Source: Pandoraea iniqua (GTDB lineage Bacteria; Pseudomonadota; Gammaproteobacteria; Burkholderiales; Burkholderiaceae). From it: a DNA stretch of 64,000 bases. Positions 56,533 through 64,000 of the stretch are shown piece after piece. The notes under the pieces were generated by a model. The model did not search any database and had not been told where the DNA came from. It saw nothing but the letters and a program-made list of their open reading frames with translations. Location: assembly GCF_902459685.1 (NCBI RefSeq), contig NZ_CABPSF010000003.1:248001-312000 (forward strand), read 5' to 3'. The stretch's first letter is position 1, and every line of letters starts with the position of its first letter. The translations under genes and the position numbers were made by a program.

Positions 56533-57603
56533 ATGCTTCACGACCTTCCCGCCCGGCCGGAAACCGTGCATTGGGGCTACTTCGACGCGACTCAGCGACC
56601 CGCGCTGACGGTGAAAAGCGGTGATCTGATTCGCGCCGAAGCCGTCACGCACCACGCGGGCGATGCCCCCGATCTGATGATGGATGCCGCCGTGCGTGCC
56701 ATCTACGACACGATTCCCCACGAAGACCGCAACCCCGGTGTGCACATCATGACCGGCCCGATCTTCGTCGAAGACGCGAAACCGGGCGACATGCTCGAAG
56801 TTCGCTACCTTCAGATGATTCCCCGCTTCCGTTACGGTGCCAACGTGGCCGCCCACTGGGGCCAGTTGTACGACGATTTCAAGAAGGAACGGGTGACCAT
56901 CTACGAGCTGGACAACCGCTCGAACACCGCCCACGCCCTCTTCGCGTTCGACTACCCGGGCAAGCTCACCACGCCCGGCAAGATCGTCGATCACCGCGAA
57001 TGCTGCAAGCAACCGGCGCTGGCGGGCGTGCGTGTTCCCGTGCGCCCGCACTTGGGCACCGCCGGGGTTGCACCGGACGCCAAGGGACGCGTGACCACGG
57101 TCGAGCCCGGGCTGCACGGCGGCAATATCGACAACTGGCGCATCGGTGCCGGTGCCACCATGTACTACCCGGTGCAGGTCGACGGCGCACTCTTCTCGAT
57201 CGGCGATCCGCATATTTCGCAAGGCGACGGCGAGATCAGCGGCACGGCCATTGAAGCGTCGCTCAATGTGCTGTTCCAGATCGTGCTCCGCAAGGACTTC
57301 CACTTCCCGTCGCCCCTGCTCGAGACGCCGGACTGCTGGATCGTCCATGGCTTCCATCCCGACCTCGACGAGGCTGGCAAGAACGCCGGCCGCGACATGG
57401 TTCAGTTGCTCACGGAGCAGCAAGGGCTCTCGCGCGACGACGCGTACTCGCTGATGAGCGTCGCGGCCGACTTCGGCGTCACGCAGGTGGTCGACGGCAC
57501 GCAGGGTATCCATTGCACGATGCCGCGCAGCATCTTCCCGCCCGAAGAGACGGACGCGATGGCGGCGGCCCGGCAATCGACTAAGCCATCGACAAAACCG
57601 TAA
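56533..57603 (+). CDS. acetamidase/formamidase family protein
   Basis: A 356-residue FmdA/AmdA-family amidase, hydrolysing a short amide to ammonia and acid in the cytosol. The opening ETVHWGYFDATQRPALTVKS is typical of the family, and GDPHISQGDGEISGTAIEA is the conserved core. VDFGVTQVVDGTQGIH ends the fold. AGGAGA precedes the ATG. It is followed by two XapX genes and by a paralogue fused to an AraC regulator, so these four form one functional unit. Confidence 0.85.
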   Translation: MLHDLPARPETVHWGYFDATQRPALTVKSGDLIRAEAVTHHAGDAPDLMMDAAVRAIYDTIPHEDRNPGVHIMTGPIFVEDAKPGDMLEVRYLQMIPRFRYGANVAAHWGQLYDDFKKERVTIYELDNRSNTAHALFAFDYPGKLTTPGKIVDHRECCKQPALAGVRVPVRPHLGTAGVAPDAKGRVTTVEPGLHGGNIDNWRIGAGATMYYPVQVDGALFSIGDPHISQGDGEISGTAIEASLNVLFQIVLRKDFHFPSPLLETPDCWIVHGFHPDLDEAGKNAGRDMVQLLTEQQGLSRDDAYSLMSVAADFGVTQVVDGTQGIHCTMPRSIFPPEETDAMAAARQSTKPSTKP

Positions 57604-57615
57604 GGAACCCACGCC

Positions 57616-57855
57616 ATGCAATACGTCTACATCGGGCGCAATGAAATCGTCGCCCTGCTGGTGGGGCTGGTCACGGGCACGCTCTACTCGTGGCTAAACC
57701 TGCCGATTCCGGCACCGAACGTTGCCGGGGGCATTTTCGCCATCGTGTTCACCTATCTTGGCTATCTCATTGTTCAGGCGTGGCGCCGCTCGGTGACGTT
57801 CGGCCGTCCGCCCGCCGAGGACGTGCCGCACACACGGCCGGTCCGGTCTTCCTGA
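57616..57855 (+). CDS. XapX-domain membrane protein, first copy
   Basis: A 79-residue protein with two membrane segments. EIVALLVGLVTGTLYSWLN, LPIPAPNVAGGIFAIVFTYLG is the XapX domain (DUF1427). The C-terminal tail is basic and cytosolic. It starts 12 bases after the amidase. XapX proteins are often next to amidases or isochorismatase-like genes and may help transport the substrate, but this is unproven. Confidence 0.78.
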   Translation: MQYVYIGRNEIVALLVGLVTGTLYSWLNLPIPAPNVAGGIFAIVFTYLGYLIVQAWRRSVTFGRPPAEDVPHTRPVRSS

Positions 57856-57865
57856 GGAGAACGCC

Positions 57866-58057
57866 ATGGTAGAACTCACGCTGGGCGCCACCGAACTTCA
57901 GGCGGCCGCCGTCGGTCTGGTTACCGGCATCGTCTACACGAGCGTGCGGGCGCCGATTCCCGCGCCAAACGTGCTTGGCGGCATTTTCGCCATCTTCGGT
58001 ACGTTTGTCGGTTTCGTGCTCGTCGCCGCGATGCGGGGGCAATTGCACTTCGGCTAG
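57866..58057 (+). CDS. XapX-domain membrane protein, second copy
   Basis: A 63-residue paralogue of the preceding gene. VGLVTGIVYTSVRAPIPAPN and VLGGIFAIFGTFVGFVL match it closely, but without the long basic tail. AGGAGA precedes the ATG. The two together could form a hetero-oligomeric membrane channel. An inverted pair CCGGGCCGG (58085-58093) and CCGGCCCGG (58110-58118) follows the stop and may end the transcript. Confidence 0.78.
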   Translation: MVELTLGATELQAAAVGLVTGIVYTSVRAPIPAPNVLGGIFAIFGTFVGFVLVAAMRGQLHFG

Positions 58058-58149
58058 CCGGATTGCATCATTGACGGTAATTCCCGGGCCGGTGGCAGCG
58101 CAGATTGTCCCCGGCCCGGTGTCCACGTCCCCCATGCAGGAGATTGGTC

Positions 58150-60507
58150 TTGGATCGCGCGCATTTTTCAACCGAGTCCTACGCTCACGACCAGCGGGGC
58201 CCTGCGTGGCAAGCCCGGCTACTCGACGCGCGACTGCATTTTCGTTCGCCCGCCCCCGAGCAGCCGCTGCACGGCACCTTGCTCTCGCACCGCACGCCCG
58301 CCGGCATCGAGGTGTCCGTCATTGCCGCCACGCCGCAGATCGTGTCTGCACGCGCGGGCGGCGAGCGTGGCTATCTGCTCATCATGTTGCTCGACGGGCA
58401 GGCCGAACTCACGGGCAGCGTGATCGACGAGCCGCTGGCGACGGGCGAGATTGCCTGCATTCCGGCAATGGAAAGCGTTGACTTCGTCGCGCGCACGCCT
58501 TTTCGTATCGTCACGCTGCATATTCGGCACGCGCTGATCGCGCCTCGACTGGCAAGTGCACCGCTCGCGGGTACCTGCAAACTGCCGCCGTCGGTCGGCG
58601 GGCTCTTCGGGAGCCTGCTCAGAACGATTGCCGATCAGTTGGACGCGATGGCCGAGCCCGACGCGCAGGCGCTCGAACCGGTCGAAGGTGTCTTGCTCGA
58701 GTTGCTGGCGTCGGCGCTGGTGGCCGCCAAACCCCATGCGACGTCGGGGCTGTCGTCCTCGCGTTCGGCCATGTTCGCGCGCATTTGTCATCGTGTTCAG
58801 GCGCGGCTTGCGGAGCCCGAGCTGTCGTTATCCGCCATTGCCAATGACGAACACATCTCGGACCGCTATCTGCGAAAGCTGTTCGAGGACTCGGGGCAGA
58901 GCTTTTCCACGTATCTGCGCAATAGCCGGCTCGAACGATGTCACGCGGATCTCGCGAATCCGGTCTACGACCAGTTGTCGGTGTCGGATATTTGTTACCG
59001 ATGGGGCTTCAACGACCCGTCGTATTTCAGTCAGGCGTTCCGGGAGCGGTTCGGCGTGTCGCCGAAAGCCTTTCGCGAGCAAAGCCTGAAGGCACGCACC
59101 CTGCCCGCCCGCGCCCGCATCTCCCGGGGACATCCCGACTTTCCCTCGGCGACGTTACCACGGGGTGCCGTGGCGCCAGATGCGGTACGCGCTGCGCGCC
59201 GCGCCACGTCCGATGGCCCGGATGCGCCAGATGCGCACGCCGGTCTGCCTCACGAAGCGGGACAGCATCACTACCTCCGCGCAACGCGCGAGTCGGTGCA
59301 CTGGGGCTATCTGAGCCACGATCTGCCGCCGGTACTGACGGTCGATTCCGGCGACACGGTCACCATCGAAACGCTGACCCAGCACGCCACCGACGACTGG
59401 GAACGTATGGTGCAGGGCGACCCCGGTGCCGAGAGTGTCTTTCACTGGACCGCCACGCAGAAGAACGTCGACCGGCGGGGGGCGGGCCCGATGGATGCCT
59501 CCGTCTACGGGCGGGGGGCAGGCGAAGGTTTCGGCGTGCATATCTGCACGGGCCCGATTGCCGTCAAAGACGCCATGCCGGGCGACGTGCTGGAAGTTCG
59601 CATTCTCGACTTGCAGCCGCGCCCCAGCGCCAATCCGACGTATGCGGGCAAAGCCTTCGGGGCGCATGCCTCCGCGTGGTGGGGGTTTCACTATCAGGAC
59701 ATGCTGACGGCCCCGCGCGAGCGCGAAGTCGTGACCGTCTTCGAAATCGACTGCGAGCGCAATGACGGTGTCGCGCGCGCGATCTACAGCTTTCGCTGGA
59801 CGCCGCAGCGCGATCCGTTCGGCGTCGTGCACACGACCATCGATTACCCGGGCGTGCCCGTCGATCATTCGAAGATCACGAAGAATCTTCGCGCGCTGAA
59901 GGATGTCGAAATCCCGCTGCGTCCGCACTTTGGCGTACTCGCGGTGGCACCTGCGCAAGACGGGCTGATCGACTCGATTCCGCCGTCGAGCTACGCGGGC
60001 AATCTGGACAACTGGCGTGTTACGCGCGGCGCCAGCGTGTTCCTGAAAGTGGCGGTGCCCAACGCCCTGCTGTCGATCGGCGATCCGCACGCGTCGCAAG
60101 GCGATGCAGAGCTAGGCGGCACGGCCATCGAATGCTCGCTCACCGGCAATATTCAACTGATCTTGCACAAGAAGGCGGCGATTCCCGCCAACGCACCGTT
60201 CGCGGACCTCACGTATCCACTCGTGGAAACTGCGCAGGAGTGGATCGTGCACGGCTTCAGTTCCCCGAACCATCTGGCCGAGCTGGGTCAGAAGGCGCAG
60301 AGCCAGATCTACCTGAAGTCGACACTCGACAGCGCCCTGCGCGACGCCTTTTACAAGGCGCGCCGGTTTCTGATGCAGGTCAACGGACTGACCGAAGACG
60401 AGGCGAACGCCATCCTCTCCGTCGGCGTCGACTTCGGCGTCACCCAAGTGGTGAACGGCAACTGGGGCGTGCACGCCATCATCCGAAAGTGCTTATTTCC
60501 GTCGTAA
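58150..60507 (+). CDS. AraC-type regulator fused to an acetamidase/formamidase
   Basis: A 785-residue fusion. The first about 200 residues form an AraC-binding-type sensor domain. Residues about 213-313 are a complete AraC helix-turn-helix pair (HISDRYLRKLFEDSGQSFS and ICYRWGFNDPSYFSQAFRE). After a Pro/Ala/Arg-rich linker, residues about 373-780 are an FmdA/AmdA amidase: ESVHWGYLSHDLPPVLTVD, GDPHASQGDAELGGTAIEC and GVDFGVTQVVNG. No ATG occurs in frame between the helix-turn-helix and the amidase opening, so a separate amidase is unlikely. The TTG start follows AGGAG; an earlier TTG at 58105 is possible. A regulator carrying its own catalytic domain could sense or remove the inducer. Confidence 0.85.
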   Translation: MDRAHFSTESYAHDQRGPAWQARLLDARLHFRSPAPEQPLHGTLLSHRTPAGIEVSVIAATPQIVSARAGGERGYLLIMLLDGQAELTGSVIDEPLATGEIACIPAMESVDFVARTPFRIVTLHIRHALIAPRLASAPLAGTCKLPPSVGGLFGSLLRTIADQLDAMAEPDAQALEPVEGVLLELLASALVAAKPHATSGLSSSRSAMFARICHRVQARLAEPELSLSAIANDEHISDRYLRKLFEDSGQSFSTYLRNSRLERCHADLANPVYDQLSVSDICYRWGFNDPSYFSQAFRERFGVSPKAFREQSLKARTLPARARISRGHPDFPSATLPRGAVAPDAVRAARRATSDGPDAPDAHAGLPHEAGQHHYLRATRESVHWGYLSHDLPPVLTVDSGDTVTIETLTQHATDDWERMVQGDPGAESVFHWTATQKNVDRRGAGPMDASVYGRGAGEGFGVHICTGPIAVKDAMPGDVLEVRILDLQPRPSANPTYAGKAFGAHASAWWGFHYQDMLTAPREREVVTVFEIDCERNDGVARAIYSFRWTPQRDPFGVVHTTIDYPGVPVDHSKITKNLRALKDVEIPLRPHFGVLAVAPAQDGLIDSIPPSSYAGNLDNWRVTRGASVFLKVAVPNALLSIGDPHASQGDAELGGTAIECSLTGNIQLILHKKAAIPANAPFADLTYPLVETAQEWIVHGFSSPNHLAELGQKAQSQIYLKSTLDSALRDAFYKARRFLMQVNGLTEDEANAILSVGVDFGVTQVVNGNWGVHAIIRKCLFPS

Positions 60508-60551
60508 CCTTTCGTCGTAACCTTTCGTCCCAACCCTTCCGACCTGAACGG

Positions 60552-60719
60552 CTACCGCCACACCGCCACCACGACGGCCGTCAGCAGGACGACGGCGAGC
60601 GCAACGCCCGCCACGCTGACGACGTGGGCCGCCACAAACGCATTTGCCGATACCGGGGACTGATCCGGCGAATGTCCGCGCCGAGGCTCACGCGGCGGGT
60701 CGATCTGATATTGAGACAT
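60552..60719 (-). CDS. 55-residue single-pass membrane protein
   Basis: A short gene with a strong ribosome binding site (AAAGGAG, eight bases before the ATG). The N-terminal half is polar and rich in Pro and Arg (MSQYQIDPPREPRRGHSPDQ). The C-terminal half is one hydrophobic helix (FVAAHVVSVAGVALAVVLL and TAVVVAVWR). It is antisense-oriented between the AraC-amidase fusion and the LysR gene. I recognise no family. Confidence 0.6.
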   Translation of the reverse strand: MSQYQIDPPREPRRGHSPDQSPVSANAFVAAHVVSVAGVALAVVLLTAVVVAVWR

Positions 60720-60817
60720 GACGTAGCTCCTTTGACGGAGCCATCGTAATTAGCGCTCGACCATTCGAACAGTGCATGGCAGGATATTTCAATGATGACA
60801 AATTCGAATGATTGATC

Positions 60818-61663
60818 ATGAACGCATTAGATATCGATGCCGTGCGGGCCTTTGTGCTGACGGTCGAACTCAAGAGCTTCACCCGGGCGGCCGAAGTGTT
60901 GAATTCCACCCAGTCTGCGGTCAGCGTCAAGATCAAGCGGCTGGAGGCGGTACTGGGACACCGGCTGCTGGACCGCACGCCACGTCAGGTGCGGCTGTCG
61001 GCTAGCGGACTCGCATTTCTCGCACCGGCCCGTGCGCTTGTCAGTGCGCACGAGACGGCGTTACAGGCGTTCAGCACCCAGACCCGGCGCTTGACCATCG
61101 GCATCAGCCACCATCTGGTCGGCGCCAATCTCCCTCTGTTGATACGACGCATGCACGACGCGGACCCCGGCGTGATTGTCGAGCTTCGCATTGCGCCGTC
61201 GCGCGAATTGCTCGAACACTACGATGCGACGGAGATCGACGCGTGCATTGTGTTGCGCCACGACACCCGGCGTCTCGACGGCGAGCGCATCATGGTGCAA
61301 TCGTTCGGCTGGATGGCGGCGACGGACTTCGAACCGAGTGCCAATGGCGGCCTGCCACTTGCGACGCAAGCCAAGCCGTGCAGCGTGCGCGCCATGGCGG
61401 TGAGCGCACTGGACGCCGCCGGCGTCGCGTGGCACGAAGTCTTCGTGGGCGGCGGTGTCGGCACCATCGGCGCAGCCGTGACCGCAGGGCTGGCCGTCGC
61501 CGCGCTCGCGCATCGGGTAGCCCCGGCCGGCACGGTCGACGTGGGTCAGCGTCTCGGCCTGCCCCCGCTCCCCGTGCGAGACGTGGTGATGCACACCGGA
61601 CTCACCGATGCGCAGGCCAGACGCACACTTCAGACGCTGAGCGCGGCGTTGCGAACGACGTGA
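60818..61663 (+). CDS. LysR-type transcriptional regulator
   Basis: A 281-residue LysR regulator. The winged helix is DIDAVRAFVLTVELKSFTRA and STQSAVSVKIKRLE. The effector domain starts near residue 88 (RLTIGISHHLVG). The ATG after TTGATC was taken. It is divergent from the small membrane gene and convergent with ssuD. It may regulate either the amidase genes or the sulfonate genes; nothing decides this. Confidence 0.84.
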   Translation: MNALDIDAVRAFVLTVELKSFTRAAEVLNSTQSAVSVKIKRLEAVLGHRLLDRTPRQVRLSASGLAFLAPARALVSAHETALQAFSTQTRRLTIGISHHLVGANLPLLIRRMHDADPGVIVELRIAPSRELLEHYDATEIDACIVLRHDTRRLDGERIMVQSFGWMAATDFEPSANGGLPLATQAKPCSVRAMAVSALDAAGVAWHEVFVGGGVGTIGAAVTAGLAVAALAHRVAPAGTVDVGQRLGLPPLPVRDVVMHTGLTDAQARRTLQTLSAALRTT

Positions 61664-61710
61664 GGTCAATGCGTTGCGTGCGGCGGGTGCGAGCGTAACG
61701 ATGATCGACG

Positions 61711-62835
61711 TCAGCGGCTGGCACGCACGTCGAAGGCACCACCGGTCAACGTACGGTCACGCAACGTTACGGGTTGCTTGCCCGGCAGCAACGGGAAGAC
61801 CAGTTCGGCAAAGCGGATGGCTTCTTCCAGATGCGGGTAGCCGGACAGCACAAAGGTGTCGACACCGATGTCGGTGTACTCCTTGAGTCGGGCAGCCACC
61901 TCTTCGGCATTGCCCACCAACGCGGTCCCTGCGCCACCGCGCACCAGCCCCACGCCCGCCCAGAGATTCGGCCCGACCACCAATTGGTCACGCCGCCCGC
62001 CGTGTAAGGCGGCCATGCGCGCCTGCCCGACCGAGTCCATCCCCGCGTAATTGCGCTGCGCGGCGGCGATGTCGTCGTCGCTCAAATGGCTGATGAGACG
62101 GTCGGCATCGGCCCACGCTTCGTCACTGGTCTCGCGCACGATGACATGCAGCCGGACACCGAAGCGCAATGTGCGGCCCTGCTTTTCGGCGCGGGCACGC
62201 ACGTCGGCGATCTTGGCAGCGACTGCTGCCGGTGGTTCACCCCAACTCAAATATGCATCCACATGCTTCGCGGCCAACTCATGTGCGGCGTTCGACGAGC
62301 CGCCAAAATACAGCGGCGGATGCGGTTGCGTCGCGGGCTCGAAGAAGTTCTGCGCCCCTGTCACTTTCAGGTGCTGCCCTTCGAAATCGACCGTCTCGCC
62401 GTGCAGCAACCGGCGCCAGATCGTCAGGAACTCATCTCCGGCGACATAGCGGTCGTCATGCGCATAAAACACGCCGTCAGCGGCCAACTCGGTGGCGTCG
62501 CCGCCCGGCACGACGTTCAGCAGCAAGCGCCCCGGTCCGAGCGCCTGATCCAGCGTCGCCGCCTGTCGCGCCGACGCGGTCGGGTTGCCGAGCGACGTGC
62601 GCAGCGCCACCAGTAACTTGATGCGTTGTGTGACCGGCACGAGACTCGCCGCCGTCACCCACGGGTCGAGGCAGGAGCTGCCGGTAGGGATTAGCAGACC
62701 GTCGAAACCCAGACGCTCGGAGGTTTCTGCAATCTGCCGCATGTAGGCATTCGTCGCGGGGCGGCCGAAGTCGGATTTGCCGAGGTATCGCGTGTCGCCC
62801 GAGGTGGGCAGGAACCAGAATATTTCGGGGCTCAT
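61711..62835 (-). CDS. ssuD: FMNH2-dependent alkanesulfonate monooxygenase SsuD
   Basis: A 374-residue bacterial-luciferase-type monooxygenase that releases sulfite from alkanesulfonates with reduced flavin and O2. [15 protein letters not shown] opens the protein as in SsuD. Cys in GSSCLDPW, Arg and His in RLHVIVRE, the lid GGRRDQLVV and Tyr in LSGYPHLEE are all conserved. The start MSPEIFW overlaps the sigma-54 activator stop as ATGA. The partner reductase SsuE and the transporter are not seen here. Other organosulfur substrates are possible. Confidence 0.86.
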   Translation of the reverse strand: MSPEIFWFLPTSGDTRYLGKSDFGRPATNAYMRQIAETSERLGFDGLLIPTGSSCLDPWVTAASLVPVTQRIKLLVALRTSLGNPTASARQAATLDQALGPGRLLLNVVPGGDATELAADGVFYAHDDRYVAGDEFLTIWRRLLHGETVDFEGQHLKVTGAQNFFEPATQPHPPLYFGGSSNAAHELAAKHVDAYLSWGEPPAAVAAKIADVRARAEKQGRTLRFGVRLHVIVRETSDEAWADADRLISHLSDDDIAAAQRNYAGMDSVGQARMAALHGGRRDQLVVGPNLWAGVGLVRGGAGTALVGNAEEVAARLKEYTDIGVDTFVLSGYPHLEEAIRFAELVFPLLPGKQPVTLRDRTLTGGAFDVRASR

Positions 62836-64000
62836 GGAGTCGTCCGGAGGTCGTTGTCTTGGGTTGCGCAGGTGTCGGCAGCGGGTCTGCGGGGCAGACC
62901 GATCTCGCCCAAGCGGATCAGGCGCGCGCGCACCACGTTGCGGCTGATGCCGAGCAGACGTGCCGTCTCGCTCTGGCTGTAGTGACTGAATCGAAACGCT
63001 TCGCGCAGTAGCGCGTCTTCGACCAACTGATGCAGGTTGGCGTTGCCGGACTCGCACAGTCCGTAAATCGCTTGACGCAGTGGCTGCAACGGTGGCGAGC
63101 TTTGTGCAGGGTCGTCATGCTGCGGAGCGAGCTGCGCATCGTTGTGTCGATCGTTGCGTAGATCATTGATCACGGGCGCCGCCGTCAATTGCTCGCGGGC
63201 ACCCGCGACGGGCAAGCGAAGGCTCGCCGCGTCGATCTGGCTTTGCTCGCACCGGAGCAACGTGCGATGAATCACGTTCTCAAGTTCGCGAACATTGCCG
63301 TGCCACGGTGCCCGCATCAGCGCTTGCTCCGCGTCCGGGGTCAACGTCAGACGCGGGTAGCCGAGACGGCGGCTATAGGCGTCGATGAAGTAACGCGCGA
63401 GCGGCACGATGTCCCCAGGCCGCTCGCGCAGCGTCAGCACATTCAGGCTGACGACGTTGAGCCGGTAGTACAGGTCCTTGCGAAAGCGCTTTTCCCGCAC
63501 CAGTTGTTCGAGATCCACCGTGGTCGCTGCAAGAATGCGCAGATCGATCGGGATGGGCTTACGGCCGCCGAGGCGCATCACCTCGCGCGCCTGCAATACG
63601 CGAAGCAGCTTGTTCTGCACCGGCAACGGCAGATCGTTGATTTCGTCCAGAAAGATCGTCCCGCCGTTGGCCTCTTCGAACCAGCCGGGTTGCGCGCCGA
63701 AGGCACCGGCAAAGGCGCCGCTCTCGTAGCCGAACAGTTCCGCATCCACCAGCGACTCGGAGTACGCGCCGCAGCTCACGAAAACGAAAGGACCGTCGCG
63801 GCGCAAGCTGCGGCTGTGAATATGCCGCGCGATCAACTCCTTGCCCGTGCCGGTTTCGCCGTTGATGAGGATGCTGGCATCGCTGGGCGCCACCTGTTCG
63901 ACCTCCGACAGTAATTCTCGCGACCGGGGATCGACGAAGATCCAGTCGGCGGCATTGCCGGGCTCGTCGCCGCCACCGGCGCGGGGGGCGTTCGGCCATA
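62832..64000 (-). CDS. sigma-54-dependent activator, SfnR-like (5' end cut by window edge)
   Basis: About 390 residues of an enhancer-binding protein; the frame is open to base 64000, so the N terminus lies outside. Walker A is GETGTGKE, Walker B is FLDEIN, and the arginine region is [12 protein letters not shown]. The loop that contacts sigma-54, normally GAFTGA, reads GAFAGA. The C-terminal Fis-type helix-turn-helix is [20 protein letters not shown]. The stop overlaps ssuD as ATGA, and organosulfur control like that of SfnR is likely. Whether the altered loop still works with sigma-54 is open. Confidence 0.8.
   Translation of the reverse strand, partial: WPNAPRAGGGDEPGNAADWIFVDPRSRELLSEVEQVAPSDASILINGETGTGKELIARHIHSRSLRRDGPFVFVSCGAYSESLVDAELFGYESGAFAGAFGAQPGWFEEANGGTIFLDEINDLPLPVQNKLLRVLQAREVMRLGGRKPIPIDLRILAATTVDLEQLVREKRFRKDLYYRLNVVSLNVLTLRERPGDIVPLARYFIDAYSRRLGYPRLTLTPDAEQALMRAPWHGNVRELENVIHRTLLRCEQSQIDAASLRLPVAGAREQLTAAPVINDLRNDRHNDAQLAPQHDDPAQSSPPLQPLRQAIYGLCESGNANLHQLVEDALLREAFRFSHYSQSETARLLGISRNVVRARLIRLGEIGLPRRPAADTCATQDNDLRTTP

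Noticed and set aside
56491-57621. 376-codon minus-strand frame opposite the amidase
   Set aside because: Antisense shadow; the amidase on the plus strand has the conserved GDPHISQGDGE core and a good ribosome binding site.

Overview
This is a GC-rich, densely coded chromosomal stretch of a beta-proteobacterium of the Burkholderiales. The pointers are a DUF4148 gene, tandem XapX proteins, a nic (nicotinate catabolism) cluster of the Pseudomonas/Bordetella type, and the base composition. The gene content would fit Pandoraea, Burkholderia or a relative, but I cannot fix the genus without a search. I see no rRNA, tRNA, CRISPR array, insertion sequence or phage gene.

Region 1 (1-12.2 kb) is a nicotinate catabolic locus. 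nicE-nicD-nicX run leftward, with nicX cut by the window edge. nicC-nicA-nicB-xdhC-like run rightward, followed by a terminator and a convergent NicT-type transporter. A second divergent promoter drives a NadC paralogue and a 595-residue fusion of PhnN (ribose-1,5-bisphosphokinase) to an AMP-phosphorylase/thymidine-phosphorylase-like enzyme. The nicC and nadC-like promoters share a 19-bp identical element that covers a -10 box. Read together, the pair could turn quinolinate into nicotinate while regenerating PRPP at the cost of ATP. I regard this as the most interesting hypothesis in the window. nicB is also odd: it keeps three haem c domains and the tail of the molybdopterin subunit, but lacks the first part of the molybdopterin domain.

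Region 2 (12.2-25 kb) holds a secreted papain-like peptidase, a LysR regulator divergent from a signal-peptide-bearing argininosuccinate-lyase homologue, and a five-gene leftward operon of outer-membrane proteins. That operon has two BamA/D15-type barrels, two other barrels and one unrecognised coiled-coil protein. Facing it are another outer-membrane barrel, a glycine-zipper protein and a PqiB-type MCE protein.

Region 3 (25-42 kb) is a leftward operon with start/stop overlaps at almost every junction: a spermidine-synthase-like fusion, MoxR ATPase, DUF58, DUF4381, BatA, BatB/C and BatD. Upstream of it lie a sulfatase lipoprotein, a formylglycine-generating-enzyme homologue that could mature it, and a HAD phosphatase lipoprotein. 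Divergent from these is a FixJ-type regulator and a histidine kinase with a periplasmic substrate-binding domain.

Region 4 (42-55.6 kb) has an esterase lipoprotein, a lipocalin, a chalcone-isomerase-like protein, a DUF3455 lipoprotein and an ECF sigma/anti-sigma pair. It is followed by a complete leftward czcCBA-czcRS heavy-metal efflux operon. A promoter-like block upstream of czcC is duplicated upstream of the neighbouring DUF4148 gene.

Region 5 (55.6-64 kb) encodes an alpha/beta hydrolase, an acetamidase/formamidase, two tandem XapX membrane proteins and a 785-residue AraC-type regulator fused to a second acetamidase/formamidase. After these come a 55-residue membrane protein, a LysR regulator, SsuD-type alkanesulfonate monooxygenase and a sigma-54 activator (cut by the window edge) whose GAFTGA loop reads GAFAGA.
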